Assembly (NCBI RefSeq): GCF_000382325.1
Contig: NZ_KB908058.1
Location: forward strand, 186,001 to 250,000
Source: Woodsholea maritima DSM 17123
GTDB taxonomy: Bacteria > Pseudomonadota > Alphaproteobacteria > Caulobacterales > Maricaulaceae
Direction: 5' to 3'
DNA: 64,000 bases
Position numbers and translations under genes: made by a program. The notes below the pieces were generated by a model. That model was not told the origin of the DNA. It made no database searches and saw only the letters and a list, made by a program, of their open reading frames with translations. Positions within the stretch are counted from its first letter, which is position 1, and each line of letters opens with the position of its first letter. This document shows positions 43,864-53,050 of the stretch, one piece after another.

Positions 43864-44241
43864 ATGCTGTTCGCGTTTAATAATGCCGTGTTTGATTTGG
43901 GCGACCCGGCCCAGACCTATAAATCCATGCCGGAAAAATTTCATGGCGCGACCTTGAAAGAGGCGCTGCGGGTCACACAGGGCGTGATCATGGAATATCC
44001 CGACGTGGTCAAAACTCATCCCGAAAAAGCCAAGGCGCTGGCCGCCTTGGTGGCCTGCCGGGCCGGGGATGCCAATGCGATGATGGCCTTCGTGCCGCCG
44101 GGTGCGAGCGTGTCGCAAAAAGTCGTGGTGCGCTTGGCCTCAGTCTCTTTGGTGGTGCTGCAATCGCTGTTTCAGCTGCATAATGAAGGCAAGCTCAGCA
44201 AAAAACACGTCAACGCCATGGTGTGGAAGTCTGAACCTTAG
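43864..44241 (+). CDS. Conserved hypothetical protein
   Basis: A 125-residue protein. ATG 43864 follows AAAAGGG, and an upstream frame to 43834 has no site. Its opening MLFAFNNAVFDLGDP and a helix ending with LVVLQSLFQLHNEGKL suggest a compact cytoplasmic protein. No motif of a named family is recognised. It lies after the DUF1491 gene and upstream of prfC. Confidence 0.68.
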   Translation: MLFAFNNAVFDLGDPAQTYKSMPEKFHGATLKEALRVTQGVIMEYPDVVKTHPEKAKALAALVACRAGDANAMMAFVPPGASVSQKVVVRLASVSLVVLQSLFQLHNEGKLSKKHVNAMVWKSEP

Positions 44242-44336
44242 GCGTGCTTAAAGCCGATCAGCAGGCCAGACTTGCGAATTTCGCCGCTGGGCGCTACCCA
44301 GACGGCCAAATGTGACGCGACAGTCTAGGACACTTT

Positions 44337-45956
44337 ATGACCGATCTTGCCCCCGCAGGCCAAGGCGCGAACCGTGCGCCCTGGTCCCTTCGCCGGACCT
44401 ATGCCATTATCTCTCACCCGGATGCGGGTAAAACGACGCTGACGGAAAATATTCTGGCCGCGGCCGGGGCCATTCGTGCCGCCGGTCAAGTGCGCGCACG
44501 CGGTGAAAATCGCCGCACCCAATCGGACTGGATGAAGATCGAGCGTGAGCGCGGGATTTCGGTATCGGCCTCGGTCATGACCTATGAATACGCCGGGCTG
44601 ACCTTCAACCTGCTTGATACGCCGGGCCACGAAGACTTTTCTGAAGATACCTATCGCACCCTGACGGCCGCAGATAGTGCGATCATGGTGCTCGACGCCG
44701 CTAAAGGTGTGGAGCCAAGAACGCTGAAATTGGTGGAGGTCTGCCGCCTGCGCGATATTCCAATCCTGACCTTTATCAACAAGATGGACCGTGAAGCGCT
44801 GGACACTTCTGTGCTGCTCGATGATATCGCGGACAAGTTGGCGTTGGATGCGGCCCCGATGCAATGGCCTGTGGGCTCGGGTAATCGCTTTAAGGGCGTG
44901 ATGGATCTGACCAGCCGTGATTTCCTGAAATATGTCCGTCCGGGCGAGGGGCATAATCCAGGCGCAGGCGCACCTCGCTTTGCCATGGACGGCGGGGCCA
45001 AGGCCGAGCTCACCCCTGAAGAATACGAGGAATTGGTCGAGGGCGCGGAGTTGGCGCAAGAGGTTTGCCCGACCTTCAACCCTCAATCCTATGAAGAAGG
45101 CCATATGACGCCGGTTTATTTCGGCTCAGCGCTGCGCCAATTCGGGGTGAGGGAGCTGTTGGACGCTTTGGCTAGGCATGCCCCAGGTCCGCAAACTCAG
45201 GTCGCCACGAATAATGGTCGTGAGGACAAGCTGGAGCCCGGCGATAAAGAAGTTGCAGGCTTTGTTTTTAAGGTTCAGGCCAATATGGACCCCAATCACC
45301 GCGACCGGGTGGCCTTTGTGCGTTTATGCTCAGGCGAGTTCAAACGCGGTATGAAGCTGAAAACCGATCAGGGTAAAGCCCTTACCGTGGCCAATCCGAC
45401 CATGTTCTTCGCCCAGGACCGTGAACTGGCTGATGAAGCCTATGCGGGTGATGTCATTGGTGTTCCCAACCATGGCACCTTGCGGGTTGGCGATACGCTC
45501 TCAACCAGTGGAAAATGGCGCGTGGCGGGCCTTCCCAACTTTGCCCCGGAAATGCTGCGCCGGGCACGCTTGAAAGATCCGCTCAAAGCCAAGCATTTGA
45601 AAAAAGCGCTCGAAAGCCTCGCCGAGGAGGGGGTAACCCAGCTTTTCCGCCTGCAAGTCGGCGGGGAATATGTGGTCGGTGCCGTGGGCCAGCTGCAAAT
45701 CGAAGTGATGGCGGAGCGTGTGGACACTGAATATGGCATCGAGGTGACCTTCGAAACCGCCAGTTTTGAAACCGCGCGCTGGCTGGATGGGCCGAGCGAC
45801 AAGATTGACGCCTTCATTGATCGCCATAAAACGGCCATCGCCGAAGATATTGATGGCGCGATCGTCTTCCTGGCCAAATCGGCTTGGGAAGTGTCGTATT
45901 CTGAAGAAAAACACCCCGATATTCGCTTCTTAAAAGCCAAGGAACGCCGGGCATGA
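44337..45956 (+). CDS. prfC: Peptide chain release factor 3
   Basis: A 539-residue translational GTPase that removes RF1/RF2 from the ribosome after termination. The GTPase motifs are HPDAGKTT (G1, residues ~27-34), DTPGHEDFSEDTYR (G3) and NKMDRE (G4). The effector loop RRTQSDWMKIERERGISVSA is RF3-type, and the C-terminal domains contain LFRLQVGGEYVVGAVGQLQ. Length is typical. It overlaps the MscS gene start by four bases (ATGA), suggesting an operon. Confidence 0.96.
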   Translation: MTDLAPAGQGANRAPWSLRRTYAIISHPDAGKTTLTENILAAAGAIRAAGQVRARGENRRTQSDWMKIERERGISVSASVMTYEYAGLTFNLLDTPGHEDFSEDTYRTLTAADSAIMVLDAAKGVEPRTLKLVEVCRLRDIPILTFINKMDREALDTSVLLDDIADKLALDAAPMQWPVGSGNRFKGVMDLTSRDFLKYVRPGEGHNPGAGAPRFAMDGGAKAELTPEEYEELVEGAELAQEVCPTFNPQSYEEGHMTPVYFGSALRQFGVRELLDALARHAPGPQTQVATNNGREDKLEPGDKEVAGFVFKVQANMDPNHRDRVAFVRLCSGEFKRGMKLKTDQGKALTVANPTMFFAQDRELADEAYAGDVIGVPNHGTLRVGDTLSTSGKWRVAGLPNFAPEMLRRARLKDPLKAKHLKKALESLAEEGVTQLFRLQVGGEYVVGAVGQLQIEVMAERVDTEYGIEVTFETASFETARWLDGPSDKIDAFIDRHKTAIAEDIDGAIVFLAKSAWEVSYSEEKHPDIRFLKAKERRA

Positions 45957-47203
45957 GTGCACCCCAGCCCCAAACCGATATGACAGCCGATCTTGATAGC
46001 CTGTGGGCGATCGCAAAAGATGTCTGGCATACCAGTTTCATGGGGCTGGATGTGGGCGATGCCCTGATCGCGCTGGGCGTGATTATTCTGTCTTTGGTGG
46101 TGCGCGGCCTGTTTACGCGGCTCTTGTTTGCCTTGATCAAACGGCGCACGGAACAGACCAAAACCCTGCTGGATGATCGGATTTTAGAGGCCGTTACCGA
46201 TCCCCTTCGCCTGATCCCGATCATAATCGGGGCCTATGTGGCGGTGCATATTCTAGGCCTGAATCAGCCGGGTGCGCTGATCAATGGCATCGCGGTTGTG
46301 CAATCGCTGATGATTGTCACCTTGTTTTGGGCCTTGCATAAGGCGGTGGAGCCGGTGGCCCATATCATCCGGCCTTTGCAGCGGGTGCTGACGCCAGTTC
46401 TGATCGACTGGATGGCCAAGGCCTTGAAAATCCTGTTCCTGATTGTCGGCGCGGCCGCCGTCCTTCAGGTCTGGAATATCCCGGTGGCTCCCATTGTTGC
46501 GGGTTTGGGCCTCTTCGGTGTGGCCGTGGGTTTAGGCGCGCAAGATCTCTTTAAAAACCTTATCGCGGGACTTTTGGTACTGACCGAGAAGCGTTTTTTG
46601 CCGGGTGAGTGGATTTTGGTCGATGGCGTGGTCGAGGGCACGGTGGAGCAGATCAATTTCCGCTCTACACTGATCCGACGCTTTGATAAAAGCCCGGTCT
46701 ATGTGCCCAATTCCTTTCTGGCCGATAATGCGGTGACGAATTTCTCGCGCATGACCCATCGCAGAATTCGCTGGATCATTGGGGTGGAGTATAAAACCAC
46801 CACCGCACAGTTGAAAATCATCCGCGACCGGGTTTTGAGCTTCGTTCTAGAGCATGAAGAATTTGCCAAACCGCCCGAGGTGCCCACCTTTATGCGGGTC
46901 GATCAGTTCAACGCCTCTTCGATTGATTTTATGCTCTATTGCTTCACCACGACCACCAATTGGGGCGAATGGCTGCGGATCAAGGAAGAGCTGGCCTTTG
47001 CGATCAAGCGCATCGTCGAGGATGAAGCCGGGACCAGCTTCGCCTTCCCATCCACCACCGTCTATCTTGATGATGGTGCAGAGCGTTTTATGCCGCCCAA
47101 GGCTGAGCCTGGTTTAAGCGCGAAGGCGCGTCAAGCCGTTGCGATGAGTGAGGCTATGCGCGCGCGTGGTGAGGATGATAGCGGTGAGGGGGCAGAGCGC
47201 TAA
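45953..47203 (+). CDS. Small-conductance mechanosensitive channel (MscS family)
   Basis: A 416-residue inner-membrane protein with an N-terminal set of four to five helices, then the MscS pore and beta domains. The pore helix PIVAGLGLFGVAVGLGAQDLFKNLIAGLLVL and the following EKRFLPGEWILVDGVVEGTVE, with STLIRRFDKSPVYVPN, are typical. It opens under membrane tension to release osmolytes. The ATG overlaps the prfC stop. The acidic tail extends past the family core. Its stop overlaps the convergent DUF2336 gene by four bases. Confidence 0.92.
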   Translation: MSAPQPQTDMTADLDSLWAIAKDVWHTSFMGLDVGDALIALGVIILSLVVRGLFTRLLFALIKRRTEQTKTLLDDRILEAVTDPLRLIPIIIGAYVAVHILGLNQPGALINGIAVVQSLMIVTLFWALHKAVEPVAHIIRPLQRVLTPVLIDWMAKALKILFLIVGAAAVLQVWNIPVAPIVAGLGLFGVAVGLGAQDLFKNLIAGLLVLTEKRFLPGEWILVDGVVEGTVEQINFRSTLIRRFDKSPVYVPNSFLADNAVTNFSRMTHRRIRWIIGVEYKTTTAQLKIIRDRVLSFVLEHEEFAKPPEVPTFMRVDQFNASSIDFMLYCFTTTTNWGEWLRIKEELAFAIKRIVEDEAGTSFAFPSTTVYLDDGAERFMPPKAEPGLSAKARQAVAMSEAMRARGEDDSGEGAER

Positions 47204-48294
47204 GCCGCGGCCGCAGCCGCGTTCTTGCGCATTTTATAAAAGCGCATCACCCGTTCAGCCTGTTCCTGGCTGAGATCGTCATAGATCTTGCCCAGCTCGC
47301 GGGCATGGCTGAAGGCATCGCCCGGTGCATCACTGCGCAAGACCGCCAAGGTGACAAACAAGGCGCGATCAATGTCCGTGCTGGCTTTGCAGATCAGGGC
47401 CAAAGCATCTACTGTGGGCTCTTCCAAGGCTTTTTTAGCGGCGGAATAATCCACGCCGGCCAATTCGGCGAAGCCTATGCAGAATTTAATATATTCCTTT
47501 TCGCGCAACAGGCGGACCAAAAGGGCCCCGTTAAGCTCTTTACGCACCTGCTTGGAGGTAATGAAGCGCTGGGCCTCGGCTATAGCTTTATCTTCCTTCA
47601 AGCGCGCTTCCAGGCGGGTGTGCGAGGCGGCGAGGGCGGCTTCCAAGACGCCGGGGTCCAGCTTGTCAAAACGGCGCTGGATATGATCGCGCAAGGCCCC
47701 TTCCACAACATGGGTCAAATCGGCCAGCAAATCGGTGGGCGTATCGGCACGGTGCGCCAGGGGGGCTTGCAGGATTGGACTGGTCTGCGCGCGTTCGGAA
47801 ACCACTTCAAAGGTTTGGCGCGAGAGCTGTGCGCCTTCGTTCTTGACCAGGGTCGCGACCGTTTCATCATCGCCGCGTTCGACAATGGCATGGGAAACGC
47901 GTTCAGGTACAAGCGGGCGTGCGGAAATGGCACGCAAATGTTGCTGGCTGGTTTCATGGATGATCTTCAGCAGGTCATCCTCGTTTAAGACGCCCGATTT
48001 TTGCAAGATGGGGGCGGCGACTTCGATGGCATCACGCGCCAGCTTGCGGATCATGCCGGGCGGGGCCACAGGCGTATCGGCAAAGCGCCGCGATATTTCC
48101 GCGCGCGCATCCTGGGCCGCTTCACTGGCGAGTTGGCTTAGCACGGCATCAAATTGCGCCTGCACGGGAGAGCCGGTTTCCGGCGGCGCATCAAAGAATA
48201 AATCCGTCACTTCACGCAGCAGCGCCCGGCGGCACTCAGACGAGCGCTCCTTTGCCAATTCGGCGAGTTTGTGAAGCTTGTTAACCGTTGCCAT
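47200..48294 (-). CDS. DUF2336 protein, copy 2
   Basis: A 364-residue helical soluble protein. ATG 48294 (MATVNKLHKLAELAKERSS) is chosen over a long upstream frame to 48351 with no plausible N-terminus. It shares with the first DUF2336 protein (25577-26689) the repeat-like order of IRKLARDAIEVAAPILQKS, EAQLSRQTFEVVSERAQ and a C-terminal ALICKASTDIDRALFVTLAVLRSD. Function unknown. It ends in an alanine run and converges on the MscS gene. Confidence 0.83.
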   Translation of the reverse strand: MATVNKLHKLAELAKERSSECRRALLREVTDLFFDAPPETGSPVQAQFDAVLSQLASEAAQDARAEISRRFADTPVAPPGMIRKLARDAIEVAAPILQKSGVLNEDDLLKIIHETSQQHLRAISARPLVPERVSHAIVERGDDETVATLVKNEGAQLSRQTFEVVSERAQTSPILQAPLAHRADTPTDLLADLTHVVEGALRDHIQRRFDKLDPGVLEAALAASHTRLEARLKEDKAIAEAQRFITSKQVRKELNGALLVRLLREKEYIKFCIGFAELAGVDYSAAKKALEEPTVDALALICKASTDIDRALFVTLAVLRSDAPGDAFSHARELGKIYDDLSQEQAERVMRFYKMRKNAAAAAA

Positions 48295-48386
48295 AATGTT
48301 GTCCAGTGTCCGCGAATGCTTTGTTTTCCCAGCGCTATAGTATGTAGGCATGCGCGTGTAGTATTGAACCTGTTTAGGGTAAAGAT

Positions 48387-48743
48387 TCAGTGCCTATCGC
48401 GCAAAATTTCATCAATGTATTGATCTTCACGCACGCTGGGCTCACGGCTGAGACCGGTTTCGATCCGGGCACGGATCTCAGGGGCTAAACCGCTAACCGC
48501 ATCGGGGGCGGGACTGGGCGCATGCGCATGACGTAACAGCTCGCATCGCGCCGCGCGATCGGGACGCGGCTGGCGCCAGGTCCAGGCCTGACAGGATGGG
48601 TTTTCTGCACACGCTTCGGCACAGTGAAACGGACTTTGGGCGCGCGCATCGTCATAGACGCCGACAAAGGCACCGCGTCGTTCAAATCCGACATCTTGAA
48701 CGAGGCTCACAGCCAGCAGCGCGCTAAATATCAGGCCCGTCAT
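48387..48743 (-). CDS. Exported PAN/apple-domain protein
   Basis: A 118-residue protein. ATG 48743 has GAGGATAAAG upstream; the frame extends further to 48890 but with no site. A short signal sequence (GLIFSALLAVSLVQD) precedes one PAN-like domain, with cysteines in FHCAEACAENPSCQAWTWRQ and AARCELL and the region GFERRGAFVGVYDD. Such domains bind proteins or glycans. It is divergent from the sodium channel gene. Confidence 0.75.
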   Translation of the reverse strand: MTGLIFSALLAVSLVQDVGFERRGAFVGVYDDARAQSPFHCAEACAENPSCQAWTWRQPRPDRAARCELLRHAHAPSPAPDAVSGLAPEIRARIETGLSREPSVREDQYIDEILRDRH

Positions 48744-48862
48744 ATCTTTATCCTCAAATGCGCGAGATGCTGAAGCGATTGTAAGGCAAAACCCGTTGCG
48801 AAGATGTTGCCAGATCGCTACCCATCGCCAGCATAAAACTATTTTTATAGGACGACTGACGC

Positions 48863-49681
48863 ATGACGAGCCAAGACGCGACATCCCCATCCTTGCTCAA
48901 ATCCGTGGTGGAAAATGCTTATTTCACAAATGCCATCACCGGCGTGATCTTGCTCAATGCCGCGATTTTGGGCGCGCAGACTTATGCTCTGCCGCACAGT
49001 GTGCGCGAAACTCTGCACGTCATCGACACACTGATTGTCTGGATTTTTGTATTTGAACTGGCGTTAAAGCTTCTGGCCTATCGCCAAAACTTCTTCAAAT
49101 CGGGCTGGAATATTTTCGACCTCTTCGTGGTCTCACTCTCTTTCATTCCAGATGCCGGGGCGTTCACGGTCTTGCGTGCCTTACGGGCGCTGCGCCTATT
49201 CCGCCTGTTCTCGGTGATGCCGGAGATGCGCCGGGTGGTCGAATCTCTGGGCCATGCCATTCCGGGCATGGGCGCGATCTTCATGGTGCTGGGTCTGATT
49301 TTCTATGTCGCCTCGGTGATGGGGGCAAAGCTGTTCGGGGCCAGTCATCCCGAATGGTTCGGGGATCTGGGGGCTTCGGCCTATACCCTGTTCCAGGTGA
49401 TGACCCTGGAAAGCTGGTCGATGGGGATTGCTCGCCCGGTGATGGATATCTACCCCTATGCCTGGGCTTTCTTTGTGCCTTTCGTGATTTTAACGACTTT
49501 TGCGGTGCTTAACCTCTTCATCGCGGTGATGGTGGATTCGCTGCAATCCCAGCACGCTGAAGAGGCCGATAGTGCGCAAAGTGTGGCCCATGATGAGCGT
49601 GAAGTTCTGCGCCAGGAATTAATGAGCCTGCGCGAAGAGATCCGTGCGCTGCGCGATGACATCAAAGCGGGCCGCGATTGA
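48863..49681 (+). CDS. Voltage-gated sodium channel, NaChBac/NavAb type
   Basis: A 272-residue ion-transport protein with six helices. S4 carries regularly spaced arginines (VLRALRALRLFRLF), and the selectivity filter is TLESWSM, identical to that of the crystallised NavAb channel. The C-terminal ~45 residues form an acidic neck and a coiled coil (VLRQELMSLREEIRALRDDIK) for tetramer assembly. It acts in the inner membrane to pass sodium on depolarisation. Length is usual for the family. It is monocistronic, with repeat island B directly downstream. Confidence 0.94.
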   Translation: MTSQDATSPSLLKSVVENAYFTNAITGVILLNAAILGAQTYALPHSVRETLHVIDTLIVWIFVFELALKLLAYRQNFFKSGWNIFDLFVVSLSFIPDAGAFTVLRALRALRLFRLFSVMPEMRRVVESLGHAIPGMGAIFMVLGLIFYVASVMGAKLFGASHPEWFGDLGASAYTLFQVMTLESWSMGIARPVMDIYPYAWAFFVPFVILTTFAVLNLFIAVMVDSLQSQHAEEADSAQSVAHDEREVLRQELMSLREEIRALRDDIKAGRD

Positions 49682-49734
49682 TTTAAGGTCTTCAGTCGCA
49701 AAGAAAGACAGTCTGGCATGACATGTTCGAACCC

Positions 49735-50100
49735 GGCAGGGTTCGCAAGCGCGCCCGCGCGCCCGCAGCGCAGCGAGGACACAAAAGAAAAAATGTCATC
49801 CCGGACGAACGATAGCGCTCAAGTAGCCGATAGGCGGTAGCGCACACACAGTGAGATCCGGGATCTACTGAGCGTGCCATCAAAGCGCATAGATCCCCGA
49901 TCACGTCGGGGATGACAGGGTTTAGGGTAGGGTGTCATGCCAGACGTGATCTGGCATCCATGCCGTAAGCTTGCTGTATAATCTGCACGATCAGAACCAC
50001 GCTCAACCCGTCCGGCATGGACCCCAAATCAAGTTTGGGGTGACAGGATAAAGTATGGACCCCCGATCAAGTCGGGGATGACAGGTTGAGTTTCCCCATT
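49735..50100. repeat. Intergenic repeat island B
   Basis: About 370 bp between the sodium channel gene and the PBP gene without a credible gene. It contains palindromes ending in GGGATGACA or GGGGTGACA (49893-49913, 49936-49962, 50019-50044, 50055-50083), one GC-rich CCCGCAGCGCAGCGAGG module, and one hairpin element at 49815-49843. Same families as island A at 40180-40911. Confidence 0.85.
49815..49843. repeat. Covarying hairpin element, copy 4
   Basis: Identical to copy 3 in both stems (GCGCT/AGCGC and GCC/GGC with GATA loop), also nested between CCCGGA and TCCGGG arms. Confidence 0.75.
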
Positions 50101-50127
50101 GTCTACGCCTATTTGAGGGCGGATACC

Positions 50128-52098
50128 CTAATCCTGAGACTGTTCGCCGTCATGGAGACGGGCAAAGGTTTCGGCCAGGTTGGAGTAAAAGGCGGCCAAG
50201 CGTTCCTCGCGCTCACCGCGCCGGCGCGGGGCCGGGGCATTTAAAGGTTCGCTCGCAACCCCTTCATGGGCGCGCACCATGAAATCATGCCAGATTTGCG
50301 CCGGAATATTGCCGCCGGTGACATTATTCGTCGGGGTATCATCATCATTTCCGGTCCAGACCCCGGCGGTCAGGTGCTGGGTATAGCCGACGAACCAGGC
50401 ATCACGGCTGTTCTGGCTGGTCCCGGTTTTACCGGCGACGGCGCGATTGCCCAATTGGGCGCGCCGCCCGGTGCCATCACGCACTACGGCCTGCATCATA
50501 GTGGACAGCTCACGCGCATAGCGTTGTTCGTAAACGGCGGCGGCGCTCTCGGTCTCTTCACGTTCAAACAAGACGCGGCCGCGCGAATTTTCGATGCGGG
50601 TAATCAGATAGGGCTGATAGCGTCGGCCATCCTGGGCGATGGTGTTGTAAACATTGGTCAGATCAATCAGGCGCACTTCCACCGCGCCCAGGGCGATGGA
50701 GGGCACGGCCTCCATCTCGGTCGTGATGCCCAGACGGCGCGCCATCTGAACCAAAGTCTGGGGCCCGACTTTGGCCCCGATTTGCGCGGCAACGGTATTG
50801 ATCGAGCGTTTGAGCGCATCTTCCAAAGTGATCTGGCCGCGATAGCTGCCGCCAAAGTTTTCCGGCGTCCAGCCCTCCAGATCAATCGGCTCGTCTTCAA
50901 AAACGCTGGTGGCGTCATAGCCGTCTTCAAAGGCGGCGGCGAAGACAATGGGCTTGAAGGCGCTGCCCGGTTGGCGCATGGCCTGGGTGGCGCGGTTAAA
51001 CTGGCTGTCGGCATAATCAGTGCCGCCGACCATGGCGCGCACGGCACCATGGGGCGACAGGGCCAACAAGGCTGCTTGAGAGATGTTGCGCGCCTCACCC
51101 TGTTCTGCGATGGCGGCGGTGATCACCTCATGGGCGGCGATTTGTAGATCCGGATCAATCGTGGTGTGGATCACCAGATCGGGCGCAATCGTGTCTTCGC
51201 CCAAAAGGGTTTGCGCATCCAAGGCCACTTGGTCAAAGATATACCCAAAGATCGCGGTATCGAAATCCCCGCCCGCCGATTGTACGGGCGCGGCGGGATT
51301 GGTGCGCGCCTCGATATAGGTGATGTCATCAATGAAGTTTTGCGCGCGCATGGCATCGAGCACCAAGGCCGCGCGGGCCTGCGCGGCGGCGAGATTGGTC
51401 GTGGGGGCCAGGCGACTGGGCGCTTTTGGCAGCGCCGCCAGCAGGGCCGCCTCGGCCACGCTAAGCTCGCTCGCGGGCTTGGAGAAATAGCGCTGTGCGG
51501 CGGCTTCAATACCATAGGCCTGGGCGCCGAAATAAATCCGGTTGAGATACAGCTCTAAGACCTGATCTTTCGTGAGGCGCGCTTCCAGCGCACCGGCCAG
51601 GCGCAATTCCTGGAGCTTACGGCGCAGGCTCCGCTCCGGTGTCAGGATCAAATTCTTCACCGTTTGCATGGTGATGGTCGATCCGCCCTCGACCAGATGG
51701 CCCGAGGTGATATTGCGCAGCATCGCGCGGGTCAGGCCGTGATAATCCACCCCGCCATGCTTATAATAGCGCTCATCCTCAATCGCGACGAAGGCGTTGG
51801 GGATGTAATCGGGCAGAGCCTCTAGGCGCACGATAGAGCCATAAAGCGGGCCGCGCTGGATCAGGACATCGCCATTTTTATCCAATACGGTAAGGGTTTC
51901 TTCGCGCCGTACATCCCATAATACTGCAATGTCTTCAGGCACATCAGGCATGTCGTTGAAAGCCCAGCGCCAGAACAAAGCCCCACCAATGACCAGAACG
52001 ATCAGCAAGCTCACGCCGCCCCCGATCAGGCTCGGCCAGAAGGCCTTCTGGGCGATCTTCATCCATTTTTGTTTCTGGTCGGCGCGATAGGTGGTCAT
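50128..52098 (-). CDS. Class A penicillin-binding protein (PBP1-type, transglycosylase-transpeptidase)
   Basis: A 656-residue bifunctional peptidoglycan synthase. A short cytoplasmic tail, one membrane helix (~residues 20-48), then a GT51 glycosyltransferase domain with EDERYYKHGGVD, GGSTITMQTVKN and RKLQELRLAGALEARLTKDQ. The transpeptidase domain has the SxxK serine in RQPGSAFKPIVF, the SxN motif RSINT and KTGTSQ. Length is shorter than E. coli PBP1a, with no large inserted domain. It polymerises and cross-links the cell wall in the periplasm. It is divergent from the YcgN-family gene. Confidence 0.95.
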   Translation of the reverse strand: MTTYRADQKQKWMKIAQKAFWPSLIGGGVSLLIVLVIGGALFWRWAFNDMPDVPEDIAVLWDVRREETLTVLDKNGDVLIQRGPLYGSIVRLEALPDYIPNAFVAIEDERYYKHGGVDYHGLTRAMLRNITSGHLVEGGSTITMQTVKNLILTPERSLRRKLQELRLAGALEARLTKDQVLELYLNRIYFGAQAYGIEAAAQRYFSKPASELSVAEAALLAALPKAPSRLAPTTNLAAAQARAALVLDAMRAQNFIDDITYIEARTNPAAPVQSAGGDFDTAIFGYIFDQVALDAQTLLGEDTIAPDLVIHTTIDPDLQIAAHEVITAAIAEQGEARNISQAALLALSPHGAVRAMVGGTDYADSQFNRATQAMRQPGSAFKPIVFAAAFEDGYDATSVFEDEPIDLEGWTPENFGGSYRGQITLEDALKRSINTVAAQIGAKVGPQTLVQMARRLGITTEMEAVPSIALGAVEVRLIDLTNVYNTIAQDGRRYQPYLITRIENSRGRVLFEREETESAAAVYEQRYARELSTMMQAVVRDGTGRRAQLGNRAVAGKTGTSQNSRDAWFVGYTQHLTAGVWTGNDDDTPTNNVTGGNIPAQIWHDFMVRAHEGVASEPLNAPAPRRRGEREERLAAFYSNLAETFARLHDGEQSQD

Positions 52099-52160
52099 AA
52101 AGGCCCTTATGAACTGATTAGGCTTTTGTCTAAACCAATAAAGACGGCTAAATTCAGGCT

Positions 52161-52607
52161 ATGGCTGAAACGAAACCCTTTTGGGAAACCAAATCCCTGA
52201 CTGACATGTCGCGCGAGGAATGGGAATCGCTTTGCGATGGCTGCGCGAAATGTTGTGTCGTAGTGTTGCAAGATGAAGACACTGAGCGCTATCACCGCAC
52301 CAACATTGCGTGCAAGCTGTTGGATGTAAAGGCATTGAAATGTCGCCAATATGGCACGCGAACCCTCCATGTCCCGGGATGTGTGCCTTTAACGCCTGAG
52401 AATATTGCCCAGTTGCATTGGATGCCCAGTAGCTGCGCCTATCGGCGTTTGTCTGAAGGCAAGGGGCTGGCCGACTGGCATCCCTTGGTCACCGGTGATC
52501 CCAACTCGACCCACACACACGGCCACAGCGTGGCGCGTCCGCTGGTGTCTGAGTTGAATGTGGACGAAGACGATTATGAAGATCACATCATTGAGGACCA
52601 AGATTAA
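52161..52607 (+). CDS. YcgN-family (UPF0260) cysteine cluster protein
   Basis: A 148-residue soluble protein with the family opening KPFWETKSLTDMSREEWESLCDGCAKCC, the CDGCAKCC metal-like cluster, and later cysteines in ACKLLDVKALKCRQY and VPGCVPLTPEN plus SCAYRRLSEGKGLADWHPL. It may bind a metal or an iron-sulfur cluster, and no enzyme role is established. Length is normal. It is divergent from the PBP gene and sits just before the GTA cluster. Confidence 0.9.
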   Translation: MAETKPFWETKSLTDMSREEWESLCDGCAKCCVVVLQDEDTERYHRTNIACKLLDVKALKCRQYGTRTLHVPGCVPLTPENIAQLHWMPSSCAYRRLSEGKGLADWHPLVTGDPNSTHTHGHSVARPLVSELNVDEDDYEDHIIEDQD

Positions 52608-52735
52608 GTCCGTGATCGGGGATAGGGCGGGGCTAATCCTGCTTTTGAAATTATAAATTCTATTTTGTTTTAAGTGTTTATTGCTTTGCTCGCCTCTCTC
52701 ATCCGACCGGGATGGGGCCGCGCTATAGTGTGGGC

Positions 52736-53050
52736 ATGGTCGAGAAAAAGGGCTCACCGAGCCGCCCCCCTCAAACATTGCTCCGCGCGCTTACGGCGTT
52801 GCGGCGAGAATTGGCCAAGGGCGCACGCGATGTTGCACGCCTATTGGCCGAAGGTGAGGATCAGGCGGCAAGCGAGCGGGTGAAGGCCCTGGCCCCGATC
52901 ACCAAATGGATCAAGGATTTGGAGGCGATGTGCGAGACATCTTCTGCTCCCCCACCCCACATTTATACGCCGTCCCCCGAAGAGGCGGCGGTGATTTATG
53001 AGGAGATTGTCACCCGCCTCGGCCTTCATCAAACGCACGAAGAACCCTAA
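52736..53050 (+). CDS. GTA gene 1, predicted small terminase
   Basis: A 104-residue helical protein, first gene of the GTA cluster. Its position directly ahead of the large terminase, length and layout (basic helical N-terminus RALTALRRELAKGARDVARLL, C-terminal helix EEAAVIYEEIVTRL) fit GTA g1, which acts as the DNA-recognition partner TerS. ATG 52736 is the family-like start. A TATAGT at 52724-52729 lies only a few bases upstream, so the transcript may be almost leaderless. It overlaps g2 by 53 bases. Confidence 0.72.
   Translation: MVEKKGSPSRPPQTLLRALTALRRELAKGARDVARLLAEGEDQAASERVKALAPITKWIKDLEAMCETSSAPPPHIYTPSPEEAAVIYEEIVTRLGLHQTHEEP

Noticed and set aside
48744-48890. N-terminal extension of the PAN-domain gene overlapping the channel gene
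   Set aside because: The extension has no ribosome-binding site and would remove the signal peptide from the N-terminus; ATG 48743 is well supported.
49692-49904. 70-codon ORF in repeat island B
   Set aside because: Covers the palindromic repeats, no ribosome-binding site and no domain.
50266-51147. ORF of 293 codons opposite the penicillin-binding protein gene
   Set aside because: Antisense shadow of a gene with all catalytic motifs intact; no domain seen in the shadow product.
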